Assembly: GCA_004380135.1 (NCBI GenBank)
Contig: QXCR01000019.1
Coordinates: forward strand, 186,001-250,000
Length of the DNA stretch: 64,000 nucleotides
Origin: Stemphylium vesicarium
Taxonomy: Eukaryota; Ascomycota; Dothideomycetes; Pleosporales; Pleosporaceae
Direction: 5' to 3'
Every line of letters begins with the position of its first letter. The first letter of the stretch is position 1. Of the stretch, positions 41,328 to 55,446 are shown in pieces. Under the pieces are notes generated by a model that was not told where the DNA came from, searched no databases, and saw only the letters and a program-made list of their open reading frames with translations. Both the position numbers and the translations under genes were made by a program.

Positions 41328-44300
41328 TCACAAACGACCGTCGACGTTGCCGTACTCAGCAAGTTCCATCTCATTCAAATAACTCCTCGTTCTGAAGCTA
41401 CTCCTTGCGCTGTCTGGACTGACCAAACTTTGCCTGACCAGAGTATCCCTTCTTGGGTCCGCCATCCCATTCTCTAGAGTAGGCTTGAAGACTCGGTTGC
41501 TTTGATGACCGCTATAATAGTATTGTGTAGGGCGTTTGCCTCTGGCGGCCGATGCTGCGGCCAAATTCGGGACCGCCGGCATTCCAGAGTAAGATCTTGT
41601 GGGACGAGCTATCGCTGGGAGCGGCCATTCTTCGCTGTCAGACTGGGCGTACTTGATCGATGAACTAGTAGAGTCTAACTGAGGGTCCCACATTTCATGC
41701 TCCCAGACTGGATCAGAATAATTGGATGAAGGACCAGATGGCTCATCGATATATACTGAAGAGAAAGACGTAGTGGCAGACGTGCGTCTCGGAGCGAAAG
41801 GGCGTGGATGCATCATCTTTTCCATCTGTGGGTCAATCATGTGGCTTGAGGCAGTGTCGGCGACATGACGTTGTGGTATGTTTCGTCGAAGTGACAACAT
41901 ACGTGCGGGATTCCTGGGCGGTGGTTGTTGCTTCTCGACGTCTAGCATCTCATAGTACGATTTTCCGATCCAGAGCATTTGTTCATGTTCCCGTAGATAA
42001 CGCTCACCACCAAAGGACTTTTGCACAATGTTACGTGCCATCATGCCCAGCTTCCGCCGGTGTTCGGACTTCTCATACATGCGACGGGTGATGATTTCGA
42101 CATCTTTTGGTGTAGGTTTATGGGGTAGCACTGGCGCCGAGACCCCGGGCCCATCCTCGGCATATTGCGCCCATTCATCGAGCATAGCGAGAAGATTGAT
42201 TTGAGCGCGAGCCATGCCGTACGCATCGTTTGGTGCGACAACTTCGCTGTACCGCTTTCCATCATCCGGATCGGTAAGGACGCGTAAAGACGCACCTACA
42301 TCCGTGCATACGACTGGAGCTCCAGTCAAAGCGGCTTCTCCGAGCGCAAGTGGCAGTCCTTCCGAGACAGAAGAGTTGAGGAACAGCCAGGTGTTCGCGA
42401 GGACCATTGAAGGATCTGCAGTGCCTCGCATGGCAACATTCTGGCCAAGTCCTTTGCAAGCGAGGATTTCCTGGCATTCCGATGAATAGACTGGAGATTT
42501 GTTGAGAGCGCCATAGATGTCGAGTTTGTAGTCCTTGAAGCCCCACTCATTGGTGATGATATCGGCAGCCAGTAGAGCTGTTTTGATGTCTTTTGCGAAC
42601 CAGACGTGAGAGAGCATCGTTACTGTTGGTGTCTTTGTTTTGATCTCGGTGACTGGCGCAAATTTCGTCATGTCTGGGATGCCGTTAACGATAGGGTCGA
42701 CCTTCCGGCGAAAGACGTTGCGATGCGTCAGTTGCCCTTTCGCGCTTCCGATTTCCACCTCCCATCCGGGGTTGAAGAAGTCCGCACACGGAAGGATTTG
42801 GTCCGCATGATGAAGAATGAGACACGATGTCAACTTCATCAACCCTAGTAGCGAGTTGCGGATGAAAGGGGGTAGCGTGCACATCGCCGATGAGAGGTAA
42901 AGATTTGTCTCTCGCCAAGAGATTGCGTGGTCCCAGATCTGGAGTGTACAGTTGCGCTTCAGCTTGCAGACGATCCCATATGATGCTGAAACGCTGTGAT
43001 GCGATGCTTGAAATACGTGAGGAATCTTCTCGGGTATCGGAATTGAAAAAATGAAGAGGTCTAGTATGGTTAGCTGGGCTCAACATGCGCGTGCGAGTCG
43101 TCCTTACATCTAAACCAGAGCTCCAATGCTGTATCGAAGTGTCCCAGTGTTGGTAGCTCGGTACGGAACCACTCTCCAGCCGGTTGTGCGTTTGGCATGT
43201 CGTCCGCCAGCCACAACTTCCTCCAAGTATCTTTGACCAGATCGCTAGTCCAAACTTCTTTCCAGTGACGAGAGTCCTGAAAGTACGTGTTGAGATTGAC
43301 CAAAGCACGTGTAGCTTGTTTGACATCTGCCAAGGTCATGCTAGTAGCTCGCGCTCCACGGACTAGAGCAGTCAAGGTAGGAATGAAGTTGGTCTCAATG
43401 TCAACCAAAGTGGCTGCTTTGACTAGGTGGTCAACCTCGCTATCAAGTTTGTTGGTGAACATGCCATGGTTTGGGTGCATAAAGTCTAAGCCCCACAGCG
43501 GAATGACTTTGAGGGACTCCACATTTTCCTCGGTCTGGTGTTTTGGCAACCCAAAGTCATTAGCCGACTCGACGACCATGTGCCATTTGATGGTGCGCAG
43601 GTTGTTGATGAGGTCTCGCCGACATGCCGAAACACCACCACCTTCGTTCGGCCAAGTACCAGTGTCGACAGCGATGACGTGTAGCGTGCTATCGGTATCA
43701 CGTTGCAGCGCCTTCGTTCTCGTGAATATGACAGCATCTCCACCTTGACCAAAGCTGAATAGATCGCTCATCCGAATGGCGAGGGGGGTCCACGCACTGA
43801 TGTCGCTTGTAAGATCCGAGCTGGCCATAATAGCGTCTGCATGTAGCGCCAAATAGTCTTCGGCTTTGACAAGACTTCCGCGATCGCGACGTCTCCAGTA
43901 AGTTCTCAGCAGAGACTCCTTTCGGATCAGTTCCTCATCGACCCATCGGATGACCACACCGTCAAGATCGTTGCGCTTCTTCCAAGCCTTCCAAAGCTGG
44001 GAACGAGCCCTGGAAGTCGATATCTCTTGCTGTTTTATGTTGGTCCGGAACAGTCGGCCGAAAAAGTTGGAGGTTGCAGTTTTGAATGAGAGCAAAGGGT
44101 TTTCATCAGCGAAGGTGCAGCGGGAAGGCTTCTTCAGTACACCCAGCCAATCATGACGTATCATGTCCGGTGTATCAACCGCTACGCCGTTTAGCTTCGT
44201 GGTGATGGTAGGATGGAACTTGTGGTCATAAAACCAAGAACATTCGTACACGTCGGGCCCTTGTACGAAGGTTGCTTCATGTACCCGAGGAGTCGGTATC

Positions 44301-47300
44301 CATCGTTCCATTTTCTGGGCGTGACGAACCGGGGGAGCGCACCAGCTCACATTGGCGGACATGTGCGGAAGCACGAACTCGGCGCGAAGAAGTTCGTCGT
44401 CGTACTTGGCGTTCTTCCGGTAATGGTACTTGAAGCGCACAAGGTTGTTATGGCTCGTATAACTTCCTGATTCGATATGACCCTTGTGGTTATACAAGAC
44501 CTTGGCCCCTTCATCCACGCCGCTCCGGCAGATTCGGCTAAGCGGTATCCTACTTGCTTTCGCCTTGGAGATCATGACTTTTCGCTGTGATTGCTTCGTC
44601 CCATATTCGTAGAAGAACTCGTTGCTGACTACACCATTCTTGCATTCTTGTCGCAGGGTGATTCGCATCTCTTCATCGTAGTGGGCAATCCGGATATGAC
44701 CCCAAGTCGGCTCATGCTCAAGGGCACCTTGGTAGAACATCAATTTGACTCCACCAGCTTCACCGGAATGGATGAACGCTGTTTCAGTGTCTCCGTAGCT
44801 TCGTATGATCAAGCGATTCTTTTTCTGAATGATCAGACTTCCCTTGACGGTCCCTGCCAGACCTGCAATATCTTTGCGTCGATGATATAGGAAGAATGGT
44901 AGCGCTACGGACATAGCGTTCCGACTATATATCCATAAGCCAGTAAGGATGAAGGTCGCCGGCAGTGATACAACACGTGGTACATGCGTGAGAGCACCGT
45001 TCAGCTCACGCTGGTATTCGGGATCAGCCATGCACGCAAGGACAAAAAACTTCACCCAGGTTCCGGCAGAATGATACACATAGGCGATGGGAAGGCGAAC
45101 GTATTCGGTGAACAAGCTAAAGACCGATATCGCAGAACGGTTGAGCACCGGGTAGTATGCCCTCTGGATGTCTGCCGTCATTTGCCGGTATTCCTTATTG
45201 GATAGAGCTTGGTCACCCCGGTTCTTGAAAAAGCTGTATCTGGTCGCCGCCAAGTATGCGCCAAGGTCATATCGTGCGATGGATGAGAGAATCGTACAAG
45301 ACTCTTCCACGGCGACGTTCGCATGGATCCATGCCATCTCCGTATTCGTGTAAGGTGCTCGGATACCAACACACCGTCTAAGAAATAGGCGGCGAATTTC
45401 TAGTGGTAGATCATCCCATTGTGTTTCGCAGTCGACTCCAAGGCACAGATGACGCAAAAGCTCATTGCGACAGGATTTTCCGAATGCCAGTGCATCTGGC
45501 CCAACAGCCGAAGCCGGCATCGAGCGTCTGCTACATTCTGAAATGACATATGAGCTACTGTCAGTTTCCCGACAGGCAAGCATAGACTCCGCAACCTGGG
45601 CGTGATGATGAGGCACCTCGAACATGGCTTCCATACAGGCATGTAACAGAGTTTCGGCGATAGCTGTGCAATTGCTGCTAATATTGGTGTGCCCGTAGCC
45701 AGGGCCCTTTGCATCAGAAGCCATGTATAGCGTCAAATGCCCTCCCGAAAGGTGGGAGATGGCACGAAGATCACCATTGAGGTTGGCCACAGTCTGGAGC
45801 GGGACGATGAAGAGCGTGATGCGGTCACTCTGCCAGGCCGAGACCATGCGCTGGATCAGGAATGGCATGGTAGGAAACGCTTGCATTGCAAGCCTGGCAA
45901 GATTTTCGTGGGTGCATGACAACAATAGCGCAGTGATCTGATCACCGGGCTGGCCAGTTGAATGAACGCGGTACCGATTCTCTTTCGGGGCCACTCGGAT
46001 CATGTTGCAATACGCACGGAGCTCGCTCTGACTGTATTCCGCGTCGCTAAAACCGCTGTTGTAGGCATGGAACTTCTCGTCCACTGATAGCTGAATCTTG
46101 CGCTCACGAAGTCCAACGATGGCATCATCTGCCTTGCTGGAACTGAATCGTTTTGGCAGTGATTCTGATATCCACGTACGAAGGTCGAGAGCTTCTGGCA
46201 TACCTAGTTTAGCAGTTCGGAATGAGAGTAGAGCTGCGGTCCAAGTTGATGCGGCAAGCGCAATGATCCTAGCATACAGGAAGTCGGGGAAGATTTCCAT
46301 GAGTATGTTGCCCGAGATCAAGCCGACAGCCACAGCTGCCAGCAATGGCATGAGCGCATGCGGACCGGAGAAGATTTTGTTGTACTGGTACAGCAACAAC
46401 CCGCTGTAGGCGCCAACGTAACTTAAAAACATCACCAGCCCGGTCGATGAGCCGTTGAAGATCCAAATGAGGGCTGTACAGAGAGCAAGCGCCCACACAT
46501 GCACTCCAATGAAGTGGCACAAGGTATTGAAGTACAGATGACGTCTGAACTTCAGGTCGTTGGCCTTGGCCTGCTTGATCTGATGAGTGTTTTCGATTGA
46601 AACGGGCGACATCTGCTCCGAAAGGGTGTGCAGATGCTGAGCCTTGTAGTCGAGTAGTACAGCCCCGATAAGGTAGTACGCGAGTCCAAATCCGACCGAT
46701 AAACGAAGCGTTGAATCCATTTCAGCGCCTAATCCGACAAGCTGACCGCCATGCACAAGGTCCAGCCATCGGTCCATGAGAGCGACTAAAAAGTAGAGAA
46801 TACCACAGTAGATCTCATCACCAGCTGTTCGCCAATGAATAAAAGAGTTATGCAAGCGAATGCCCTTTTGTGACTGTTGCATACTCTCGAGTGCGACCTG
46901 CGTTTCGAGGTTCCAGGTAGAACTATAAGGAATTGGTCGTTTGGTCTCCGTAATACGGGCATACCAGTCAAGTAGAAAGAGTGTCGAGTCCCAGCAGTCG
47001 GATAGTTGTTTGATGAAGGTATCGTTGGTGGATTTCTGCCAAAACGAACGCTCCTTTTCTTTCAGCACTGCCTTGTAGAGAGCGTCACGGCACAGTGCAA
47101 GGATAGCTGGTTCGCTCATATTGTGGAAAATGTCTGGCTCAGCAAGAGAGACTTCGGAAGAGGGATGAACGGAGTCGGCGGTGACGGACGATGTGTTAGG
47201 CTCTTTGTCTCGGCTTTTCGCGTCGAGAACGGCTTTCTCGCGCTCCATTTCCAAGCATGCCTTCATATACCAGTCCTTCACGTCGGCATCGTTGAGTGTC

Positions 47301-50300
47301 TTGATGTTGTGATACCAAGTTACCCATTGAGTCGCCACGCGTCTGGTGCCAAGAACCAACAGGGTGATGAAGACATATAGCACCCCTAGATAGACGTAGA
47401 CATCCCACCCCTCGACCCCAACGAAGATAGTTAGGATGGGTGAGATGGTCAATGTTGGAATGACCATGATAATGATTCTGCGCCCATTGAGGAAAGTGGA
47501 GCCTGGAACTTGGTATGTGGATAACACCGCCAGGACAGTCAGGTAGGTGGTGAGTCCAAGGAGGTAGAAGAAGAAAACCGCAGCGTGTCCAGGGCCTGAA
47601 ACAGCCGAGATAACGATGAACCCGAGAAGACATCCAGCAAGGGTGAAGGCTAGCCCACCAACTAAGCGTGTAAGGACGAACATGTTTGCCGCCGAGAATG
47701 CCATCGAAATGAGATAATACGTGCCGCCAATGGAGATCCAGGTTCCGATCGCACCAGAAAGAAGTAGCGAGCACATCAGCGCCAGCGTAGCATAGTATCG
47801 CTCGTCCGGAGACATCTTGACGCTCAGGTAAAGACCGTGGCCTGTGGTGGACAGCAGTACGATATCTAGTTTGATTAGCCTTGTCAACACCTGAAGTCGC
47901 ACCCTTATACTTACCAACAAGAGCCGGGATGGCGAAGACGCTAAGGAACGTGAAGCGGCGGTAAGCAGGCATGACGGATGGCTTCTGCTCTGGATCAATG
48001 TCGGTCTGGGCTGCCGCATAAGCAGAAGCAAATGATGGCGCGTTGAAAATCCACATGGGAGGCTGATGATCTTCTTGGTTGTAATAGGTCCTGTGTTTGT
48101 CCGACAAAAGGATGCCCATGTCGCTCGGTTTGATGTCAAAGTATGCCTCACATCGAGATCCGAGCGCAAAAAGCTCTGCAAAAGCCGCGCTTTGATCAGA
48201 ATACTGGTTGAAGAGCGGATTCCGATCCGACACCTCAATGTAGACTTCGTCAAACCCAGCTTTCCTCGCCGCACAAAAGACACAAAAGAGGATAAAATCA
48301 GCCGCTGAATCGAGGCACCCCCGATCGGTGATGTTGATGATGGCCGAAGTGATAGTGTCCAGCTTTTGACGATCTCGTGACCACAGTATGTTGCCGAAGA
48401 CTTCGGCAATGTGTCGGAACAACTGCAACGCGTCACCCTCGTCGAGCGTTGGCACCCGTGAAAGTTGATACCACTTGAGCTTGGCGCTCACTAATTGTTC
48501 ATCGGTGATGCGGTTGGCGATGTAATCCACATTACTCAGCTTCTTCAACTGATGATATGTGGGTACATCAATGAGCAGCTCTTTGCACCGCTCGCGAAGA
48601 GCGGGGAGTAGAGAGCAGTCTTCGTCCCATTCCGAATGCTGGATGTGCTGCAGGAAAAAAAGGAGATCCGAAGACGAAAGAAGATCTAAGTCTTGATGTA
48701 GCCTTGCTGATAGACGTTCTGGTGAGAATGATCCAGCTTCGAATTCGGTCAGACCATGCTCGGCAAGAAAGCAGTGATATCTGGAGAATCCCAGCATGCT
48801 CAGGTGGGTGTGAAGAAGGACTGATTTAACATCCTGCACAGACTTGGAGATGTACATAATGATAGCCTTAGTCCTGGATTCTACTTCCCAAACTCCCCAG
48901 AATGAAGCACCGTTCGGCGTATGGAAACCTGAATCGAGGGCAGAATACACCTGCAATTGGTACGAGTCGGTGGCGTCGTCGTTGCTGAGTCGTAATGCAT
49001 CCACAAGAACAGAGATGGCATCCCTCATACTCGGTACAAGATCCAGAAAATGGCTGCTGCTGAGGGCGAAACTACTGAGTGTTTCAGCAGTGGCATGAAG
49101 CTGCTGTGCCGGAAGCCGATTAAGTAACTTCAGCTCTCTCAAGCGCTGTTGTGATGCTAGGACGCGATCGAAATCCGCCTTGGTAGCGTCGAGGCCAATC
49201 GGAAAGCACCCCAGTGATGCATATAGCAACCCGTCGGGCGAACAAGAGAGCGCGTTGTTCGGATGCTTTTCCACGGCCATGGTCCAGTCCAGTCCCAAAT
49301 ATGTCGGCGATGAAGGCTCGTGGGGAATCAATACCCCGTTTTGATCAACTTCGGGGTATTCGACGGTAAGTGTAAGCGTGCTGGAGGCATCATCGTCGGG
49401 CTGGTCTCCATCCAGACCGGCAAGCGTTTCTGCCAACAAGGGAAATACGGTTTGCAATGGTAGATAGTCGTCGATGATGCTGGAAAATCCAGGCGAAAGC
49501 TGCTCACGATCAGTACGACAATCTTTGGGGTTGGTTAGATGAACTCACCACGCGGGCGGCTCGGTACCTCTCATGACCTTCCATGACCCTTCGATCCTTC
49601 AGCCACTGGAAAGCCGCCAGAGGCTCTTCGCAAGAGTTGACATCATGTATACATGTCAAAGCCCGCTGTCGTGGGAAGTAGGGGATCGCGCCGTGATAGT
49701 TGCACCACGTGTGTGCTCTTCTGACAACAGCATGGGATAACTCGGCGTCGTCGTTGATTGCATCCCACATCATCGTTACAAAAGAACGTTGACAAGCCTG
49801 CGAGACAAACGCCTTTGTCGTCGTCTTCATCTTGTCCATGTCGAAGAAGTCTCGACGCTCACCGTTTGATTTGATGGTACCATTCCGAACGACCATGCCT
49901 GCGAAGAGCGTGAGATCAAGCTTTCTAACACCATCCAAGAAATCCGGGGCCCCAATCTCTAGGTAAACATCCAGGCCATATGCAGAAAGAAGCTTCGTCA
50001 GACCGTTCAGCAGAGGGGTCGAAATGCGGTCTCGCCATCCGGCAACCAGAACACCCGTGAAATATCGCTTTTGATTTGGCTTTCGCAGAGTCTGTTGGAG
50101 GGTCCAAGAGAGTGCGTAGGCCGCCCGCGACATGTCCAACTCAGTATCCATAGCAGCAAAGGTGATGATGTGGGCTAGATCAAGCCGCGCAATGATGTGA
50201 GGTCCTATAGGAACGAGGTCATCGCTGACAGCCTCCATCACCCCAGTCTGTCGATAATCCAGTATCACGGCCTCCCATTGCGACAATATTTGTGCCTCTC

Positions 50301-50669
50301 CCTGTGTGACTGGAGCACTCAGTACGCCAAGATATACGCCAAATGACGATGGTTTCGGAGGGAAAGTGTGGGTTTTACGGATGACGCTGGGACTGTGCGA
50401 TAGGAGATGAATGCGCTCTTGTACGGATCGTGGTAGACTACATTCATCGTCGACGTTCTGTCAAGTTTGTAAGCACTGAGTTTTGCTACATGCGCGACTT
50501 ATCTTACTTTCAATAATGCCCGGATCGAACGGTAAGAAGTCCAGAGGAAAGCAACGAGTCCGACAAAGCCGCTAGCACTGATGATGGCGATGAGAGTCCA
50601 TTCCCACCACTCGTGTACCAATATGCCTCCACCGAACGCTTCAATACCCAGTATATCCGGTTGGGGCAT
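41328..50669 (-). CDS. gtb3: GT4 glycosyltransferase Gtb3, galactosaminogalactan polymerase
   Basis: Five exons, complement(41328..43060, 43108..47865, 47915..49499, 49549..50457, 50508..50669), give 3,048 residues; the introns are 47-50 nt with consensus ends and consistent phases. The start MPQPDILGIEAFGGG is followed by one TM helix (LIAIISASGFVGLVAFLW) and a large N-terminal region (about 55-880). A multi-pass membrane domain begins near 886, with further TM groups in exon 4. A DUF3492/PelF-like region (HVIAVDTGTWPNEGGGVSA, about residue 2300) comes next, then a GT4 domain with the EX7E motif SEGLPLALGE (E2705, E2713). The tail is Ser/Pro/Arg-rich. This giant membrane GT4 belongs to the GAG cluster of Aspergillus, where Gtb3 is thought to polymerise and export Gal/GalNAc chains at the plasma membrane. 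Divergent from agd3. Confidence 0.9.
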
Positions 50670-52200
50670 AATTGATGCTGAGACCCGCTCCAACCCCAAG
50701 ACACACAGATGTGTTAATAAGAAGGTCCTTGGACAGACTCCAGTTTCGGTATCCTTCGTATAGCAATGAACATCGATCAAGGATTACTCGTCAAAGAAAG
50801 CACGCATGTGCAGTAAATCGTGGCATAGAGAAGTACTGCCACAGTGTAGTCGAAGCAACGGGAAGAGAACGACAAGGGTGACTTTCTGAAAATGTTAGTC
50901 CGCTACCGAGAAGCAGCTGAATGATCACCGCCGGGTGCATATTACTCTTCGTGTACTTCAATCATGTGTTAGCTGTCGATCTGCCAATTGCATTAGCAAA
51001 CATGGCATATAGTTAGTCGGAGCATTGTCCACCACTGCAGGGTCAGCGGAAAGCGTATCCATCCTTCGAGAATGTTACAATACGACCCTAGGCCGCCACA
51101 ATGGATAGTGAAGCCGCAGTCATCAATGAACGGCTTGCAGCGCGAAGCCTTTCGGCCGGGCATTGGCAAAAGCAATGACAGGGAACGTTAGTGGTGCTTG
51201 GATGACAAGTCCCCATCTATTCCGAACAGCGAACCGCTACTACATTGAGACTAGAGCAACGCATACAGGTCGGCGAAGGAGGGTGTTGCGGCGACGCGAT
51301 GAGAGTGGTGGGAGAAGAAAGAAAGCGTGACGAGGCTGAGAGGTCAGGGTTCGGCAGGAAGCATCCGTGCACGCTAATCATGGCCCCTTCCAAGCTTCCA
51401 TCCGGCACAGCTTTTAGCCTAACCGTCTCCACACTGCGACTTTAATTTCAGCCCTCATCTAATATGGCATCCGCCCCGGTCTTGTCTCCGACGCTGATGC
51501 AATGCAATGCACCTCCCGCACATGAGGTCTAGAGCAGGTATTGCTCTAGCAATATGGGCTGACCGCAGAAAAACGACGCATGCCGTGCGCAGGCATTACG
51601 AGACTCAACCGCCACATCATCTGCAATCTTCTCACTCACATCCACACACTATTCCTTCGAGAGCTTAGGTGCCCGGGGTGTGTTAGACCCCAGTCGTGCT
51701 CATCCTCCGCGCGTAGCGGCTTCCTCCTTCGGGCTCTACATGAGTTGCATGTACCCAGTGACCAGGTTGGCCAGAGGCGAGACAGGAAACGTGATCCTGC
51801 TTGTACTTTAAGATCGACGACGGTACATTGCTCTCACGTGGAATTATTTATATATCCATGGCAGTTCGAGCTCGAGGATGCGGCAAATATTTCCTTTGCC
51901 AAGTAGAGGCTCCACGCCGCGCCTCGTACACACCACCTCCTGGACTGACGCCCATGGCCTTTGGAGGCGTCGAAGTCAGCTCTATGCCGTGGCACGCCTT
52001 GAACTAGGTTGACAACATGTCGAACTTGGAGAACTATTGCTACAAAAAAGGAAAATCGATAGTCCCTAGATCATTTACTGCATCTGGACCGATATTCTCA
52101 AAGTGACCTATGAGATGGCTTCTGCCGAGACTTCTTTATTAAGGTGTCTAGGTTCCTCACAAAAAATCTCTATCTTCACGCTGTTCACTTCGGTCTTATC
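50670..52200. promoter_or_regulatory. Divergent promoter region between gtb3 and agd3
   Basis: The 1.5 kb between the two starts should hold both promoters. An AT-rich TATA-like stretch (ATTATTTATATATCC) lies at about 51843-51857 on the plus strand. Frames in this region lack motifs. GAG genes in Aspergillus are co-regulated by developmental regulators (MedA, StuA); no binding site was verified here. Confidence 0.45.
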
Positions 52201-54542
52201 ATGGCGTACTCTGCCCCATTCTTATTGCGAGCATGTCTAGTCTCGTACTTGTTTCTTTTCTTACGACAGGTCTCAGCCTACGTGGGAGGTGCCACTGTAT
52301 CTAGCACGATCTTGATCATCGCACGCGATACTACGGCAGCTACTAATGGTGCTGCGCTTGGTCTACAGGGCTATGGCATTCCTTACGAGATAATCACTGT
52401 ACCTCAAGCGGGCATCACCAACCTTCCTTTGCTCAACTCCTCCGCAACTTATGGCAATTACGGTGGCATTGTCACCATAAGCGAAGTCGGCTACAATTAC
52501 GATGACCTGTACTACAGCGCACTCACAACCGAGCAATGGGACGAGCTCTACGACTACCAGACCAGTTTTGGTGTAAGGATGGTTCGCCTAGACGTTTTTC
52601 CCACCACGGAATTTGGCGCTGTCAGCAACGGTGGCAACCTGAATGATGAACCATTCTCCTTTACCAATATGACTGGCTTCCCCTCAGTCAACTTTAAGTC
52701 GTAAGTGCCGACATCTCTTGTACCAGATCGTATGTGTAAGAGCTACTCTCTAGAGTAGCGAGCGCGATGGTGGCGCAGGATACACGAGCAAAACTTTGTT
52801 TCACAGGACTGACAACACTCGCAGGGATGTGGAAATCAGCATGGCCAACATCTATCATACCCCTGCCACAATTACGAACTCATCGATTGCATGGGAAGTT
52901 GCCAAATTCTCGACCAGTGGGACGGCCGTTGTCATCAATCAGATTGGCGCGCGCCAACAAATGGTGTGGTTCCTACCATTTGCGCTAGACTGGGCCCCAA
53001 CCAGCAACATCTTGCAACATGCCTGGATCACATGGATCACCAGAGGTCTCTTCGTTGGCTTTAGAAGGATTTATCTTGGCACCCAAGTTGATGATATGTT
53101 CCTGGAGACGGAAATGTACCGCCCTGCAGGTAAAAATTACCGCGCTACACCGGACGATCTCTCGGTCCACGTCACATGGCAGGCGGAACTCAACACGAAA
53201 TTGCCATCAGGTTCGGAATTCTTCATCGAAATTGGCCACAACGGTAACGGTGACATCGAAGCATCCGCATACACCGATGAGGGCGAAACAATTTGCAACC
53301 CAGACACGGCAATTGAGTATGCTGAACAACCGGAAGGTAGCCCAGAGTTCAAGAAGCCGCCCGGTACTGGCAAAAACATCTGGCCTGCGACGCCCTCACA
53401 GTACAGTTGGAGTCTTGAATGCGCTCAAATCGACGATCTCCAAAACTGGTTTGCTGTCGAATCTCAACGCGACGCTTTCGCGCACATTTCGCACACATTG
53501 TGAGTAGTACAATCCACAGACCCCAACACTGCTGACAAAGAACCAGCTCACATGCCGACCTGACTAATGCGACGTATTCCGATACCTCCAAAGAAATCAC
53601 TTTCAATCAAGCTTGGCTGAAGCAGGTTGGACTTGATGCTGCTCGCCGCTTCAGCCCCAAGGGTATTATACCCCCTGCGATCACTGGTCTCTTCAATGCA
53701 GATGCGATCAAAGGTTGGATGGACAACGGAATCACCAACGTCGTTGGTGACAACACGCGGCCTTCTCTTCGCAACCCACAAAGCACTTTCTGGCCTTTCA
53801 CTACTACTGTTGCTAACAATGGATACGCTGGGCTCCTGATCATGCCTCGTTGGGCTACCCTCATCTACTACAACTGCGATCTCCCAGCTTGCACAACGCA
53901 GGAATGGATTGATACCTCTGCTGGCCAAGGCACATTTGACGATCTCATCGCCAATGCCAGGGATACCGCCATGCGCAACCTCTTTGGATTGCATTGGGAC
54001 CCGTAAGTCCATGTTCTCCCCTGGGGTACGGATGTATCGCTAATTGGCTATACAGATACATGTTCCACCAAGCCAACATGCGCGTTGCTGACGTTCCGGT
54101 TACCACCTTGAACGGTGAGAGCGGCCAATATTCTCTGCTCATGTCATGGATCAAGGTGGTCACCGAAGAGATGACGCGCATGTACGTACACATTACCCTC
54201 CCTTATTTGCTTCTGCTAACCCAGCGCAGTACCACATGGCCGATCAAGACCCTCAAGCACGACGACATCGCGCAGCTTTTCATCAACCGCCAGACCCGCG
54301 ATCTTTGCCGACCAAGCATGACCTGGAAAGCTTCCAGTGACGGCGCGAGCATCGAATCAGTCAGCGTGTACACGGCAGGTGGAAACAGCTGCGGAACCAC
54401 AATCCCGATTACGGTGCCTGGAGCAGTGGCGGATACGACTGGAGCGACGAGGGAGCAGTTGGGAAGCGACCCGTTGACGCTATGGGTGACAATGAGTGGT
54501 GCAAGCAGACAGTACAGGCTCTCCAGTCCAGTGCCTCTCTAG
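52201..54542 (+). CDS. agd3: Galactosaminogalactan deacetylase Agd3 (carbohydrate esterase family 18)
   Basis: Five exons, join(52201..52700, 52825..53499, 53547..54002, 54056..54181, 54230..54542), give 689 residues. The junctions (GTAAGT, GTGAGT, GTAAGT, GTACGT donors) restore FKSDVEI, SHTFSHADLTNATYSD, HWDPYMFHQANMR and TRITTWPIKTLKHDD, all Agd3-like. A signal peptide (about 1-25, with LVSYLFLFLRQVSA) shows secretion. An N-terminal Rossmann-like domain (ILIIARDTT..LGLQGYGIPYEI) precedes the deacetylase domain; the conserved HTFSH motif is a likely part of the metal site and HWDP / YMFHQANM of the active-site rim. In Aspergillus fumigatus Agd3 partially deacetylates GalNAc in GAG, giving the cationic polymer needed for adhesion and biofilm. 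The last intron (48 nt) is a multiple of three and open, so retention would not break the frame. Confidence 0.93.
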
Positions 54543-55446
54543 GCGTGGGTGGCTATTTTCCAATATTCGTTGCATCAGTCGCGATCCTGTTTCAAGTTTG
54601 ACTGTACACAATGACGCGCTTGGCAGCCAGCAGTTGGTCAAAAGGAAGTTTTTATGGGGGGTTTTCCAATCCTTCATCTAGCATAGTTTTATCCAGAAGT
54701 GGTAATGGCCCGAAGCTTAAGCAGTCATCACTACCCCTTGTTCAATGCCAAGTCTACGTCTCCACAGCCACAACCACAACAACATGGGTGAATATCGAAA
54801 TACCAGGTTCATGGAAAAGCCGGCATATAGCTTCTCGGCCCGTGACGTGACCAAACGCCACCCGGACTGCTAGTTGCACGCCTTGCACGCTTCAATACTG
54901 TAGTGCAGCCTGCTTGTCCCCATTGCCTCAAGACTCTGTTCGCGCTGATGTTGAGGAAGTATGCATCCTCTCGCCAACACACACGGGCTGTGCTCCGCCA
55001 ATTGGAAACCCTTCCTATGCGCCGCATCAGCCACACGCGCTAGAACCGCACTGAAGAGCGCTATCACCACATGCAGCTAGGACCGTTACACCTAGGACAT
55101 CATTTATATTGCATGCATATGCAGGCGGCCTACACAGATGCAGGTGCCGCGAGAAAGTGACTGCGCCGCCCGCGACACGCCTTCTCGCGAGAGCTTCTAG
55201 ACTATTTCCTCCTATGCTGTAATAGGGGGACTCAAATCATACAGCTACGGCTGAGCAGGTCGTCGTACACGTTAGAAAACAAAGCTCTCCCGTCTCCTTT
55301 GCCTGTGGCGTTTCGCTGCATGACAGCTTGACAGTTCACTGCATCTGCCTCGAAGCCTTCACATGTGTTAGACGCCCCAAATCCACGGATATATCGGTTG
55401 GTACAAGCAGTCGACTGGCACTCAACAAAACAAGAAACTCGGCACC
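54543..55446. other. Intergenic region between agd3 and ega3
   Basis: The 0.9 kb contains the agd3 3' UTR and the ega3 promoter. No coding or RNA gene was recognised. Confidence 0.5.
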
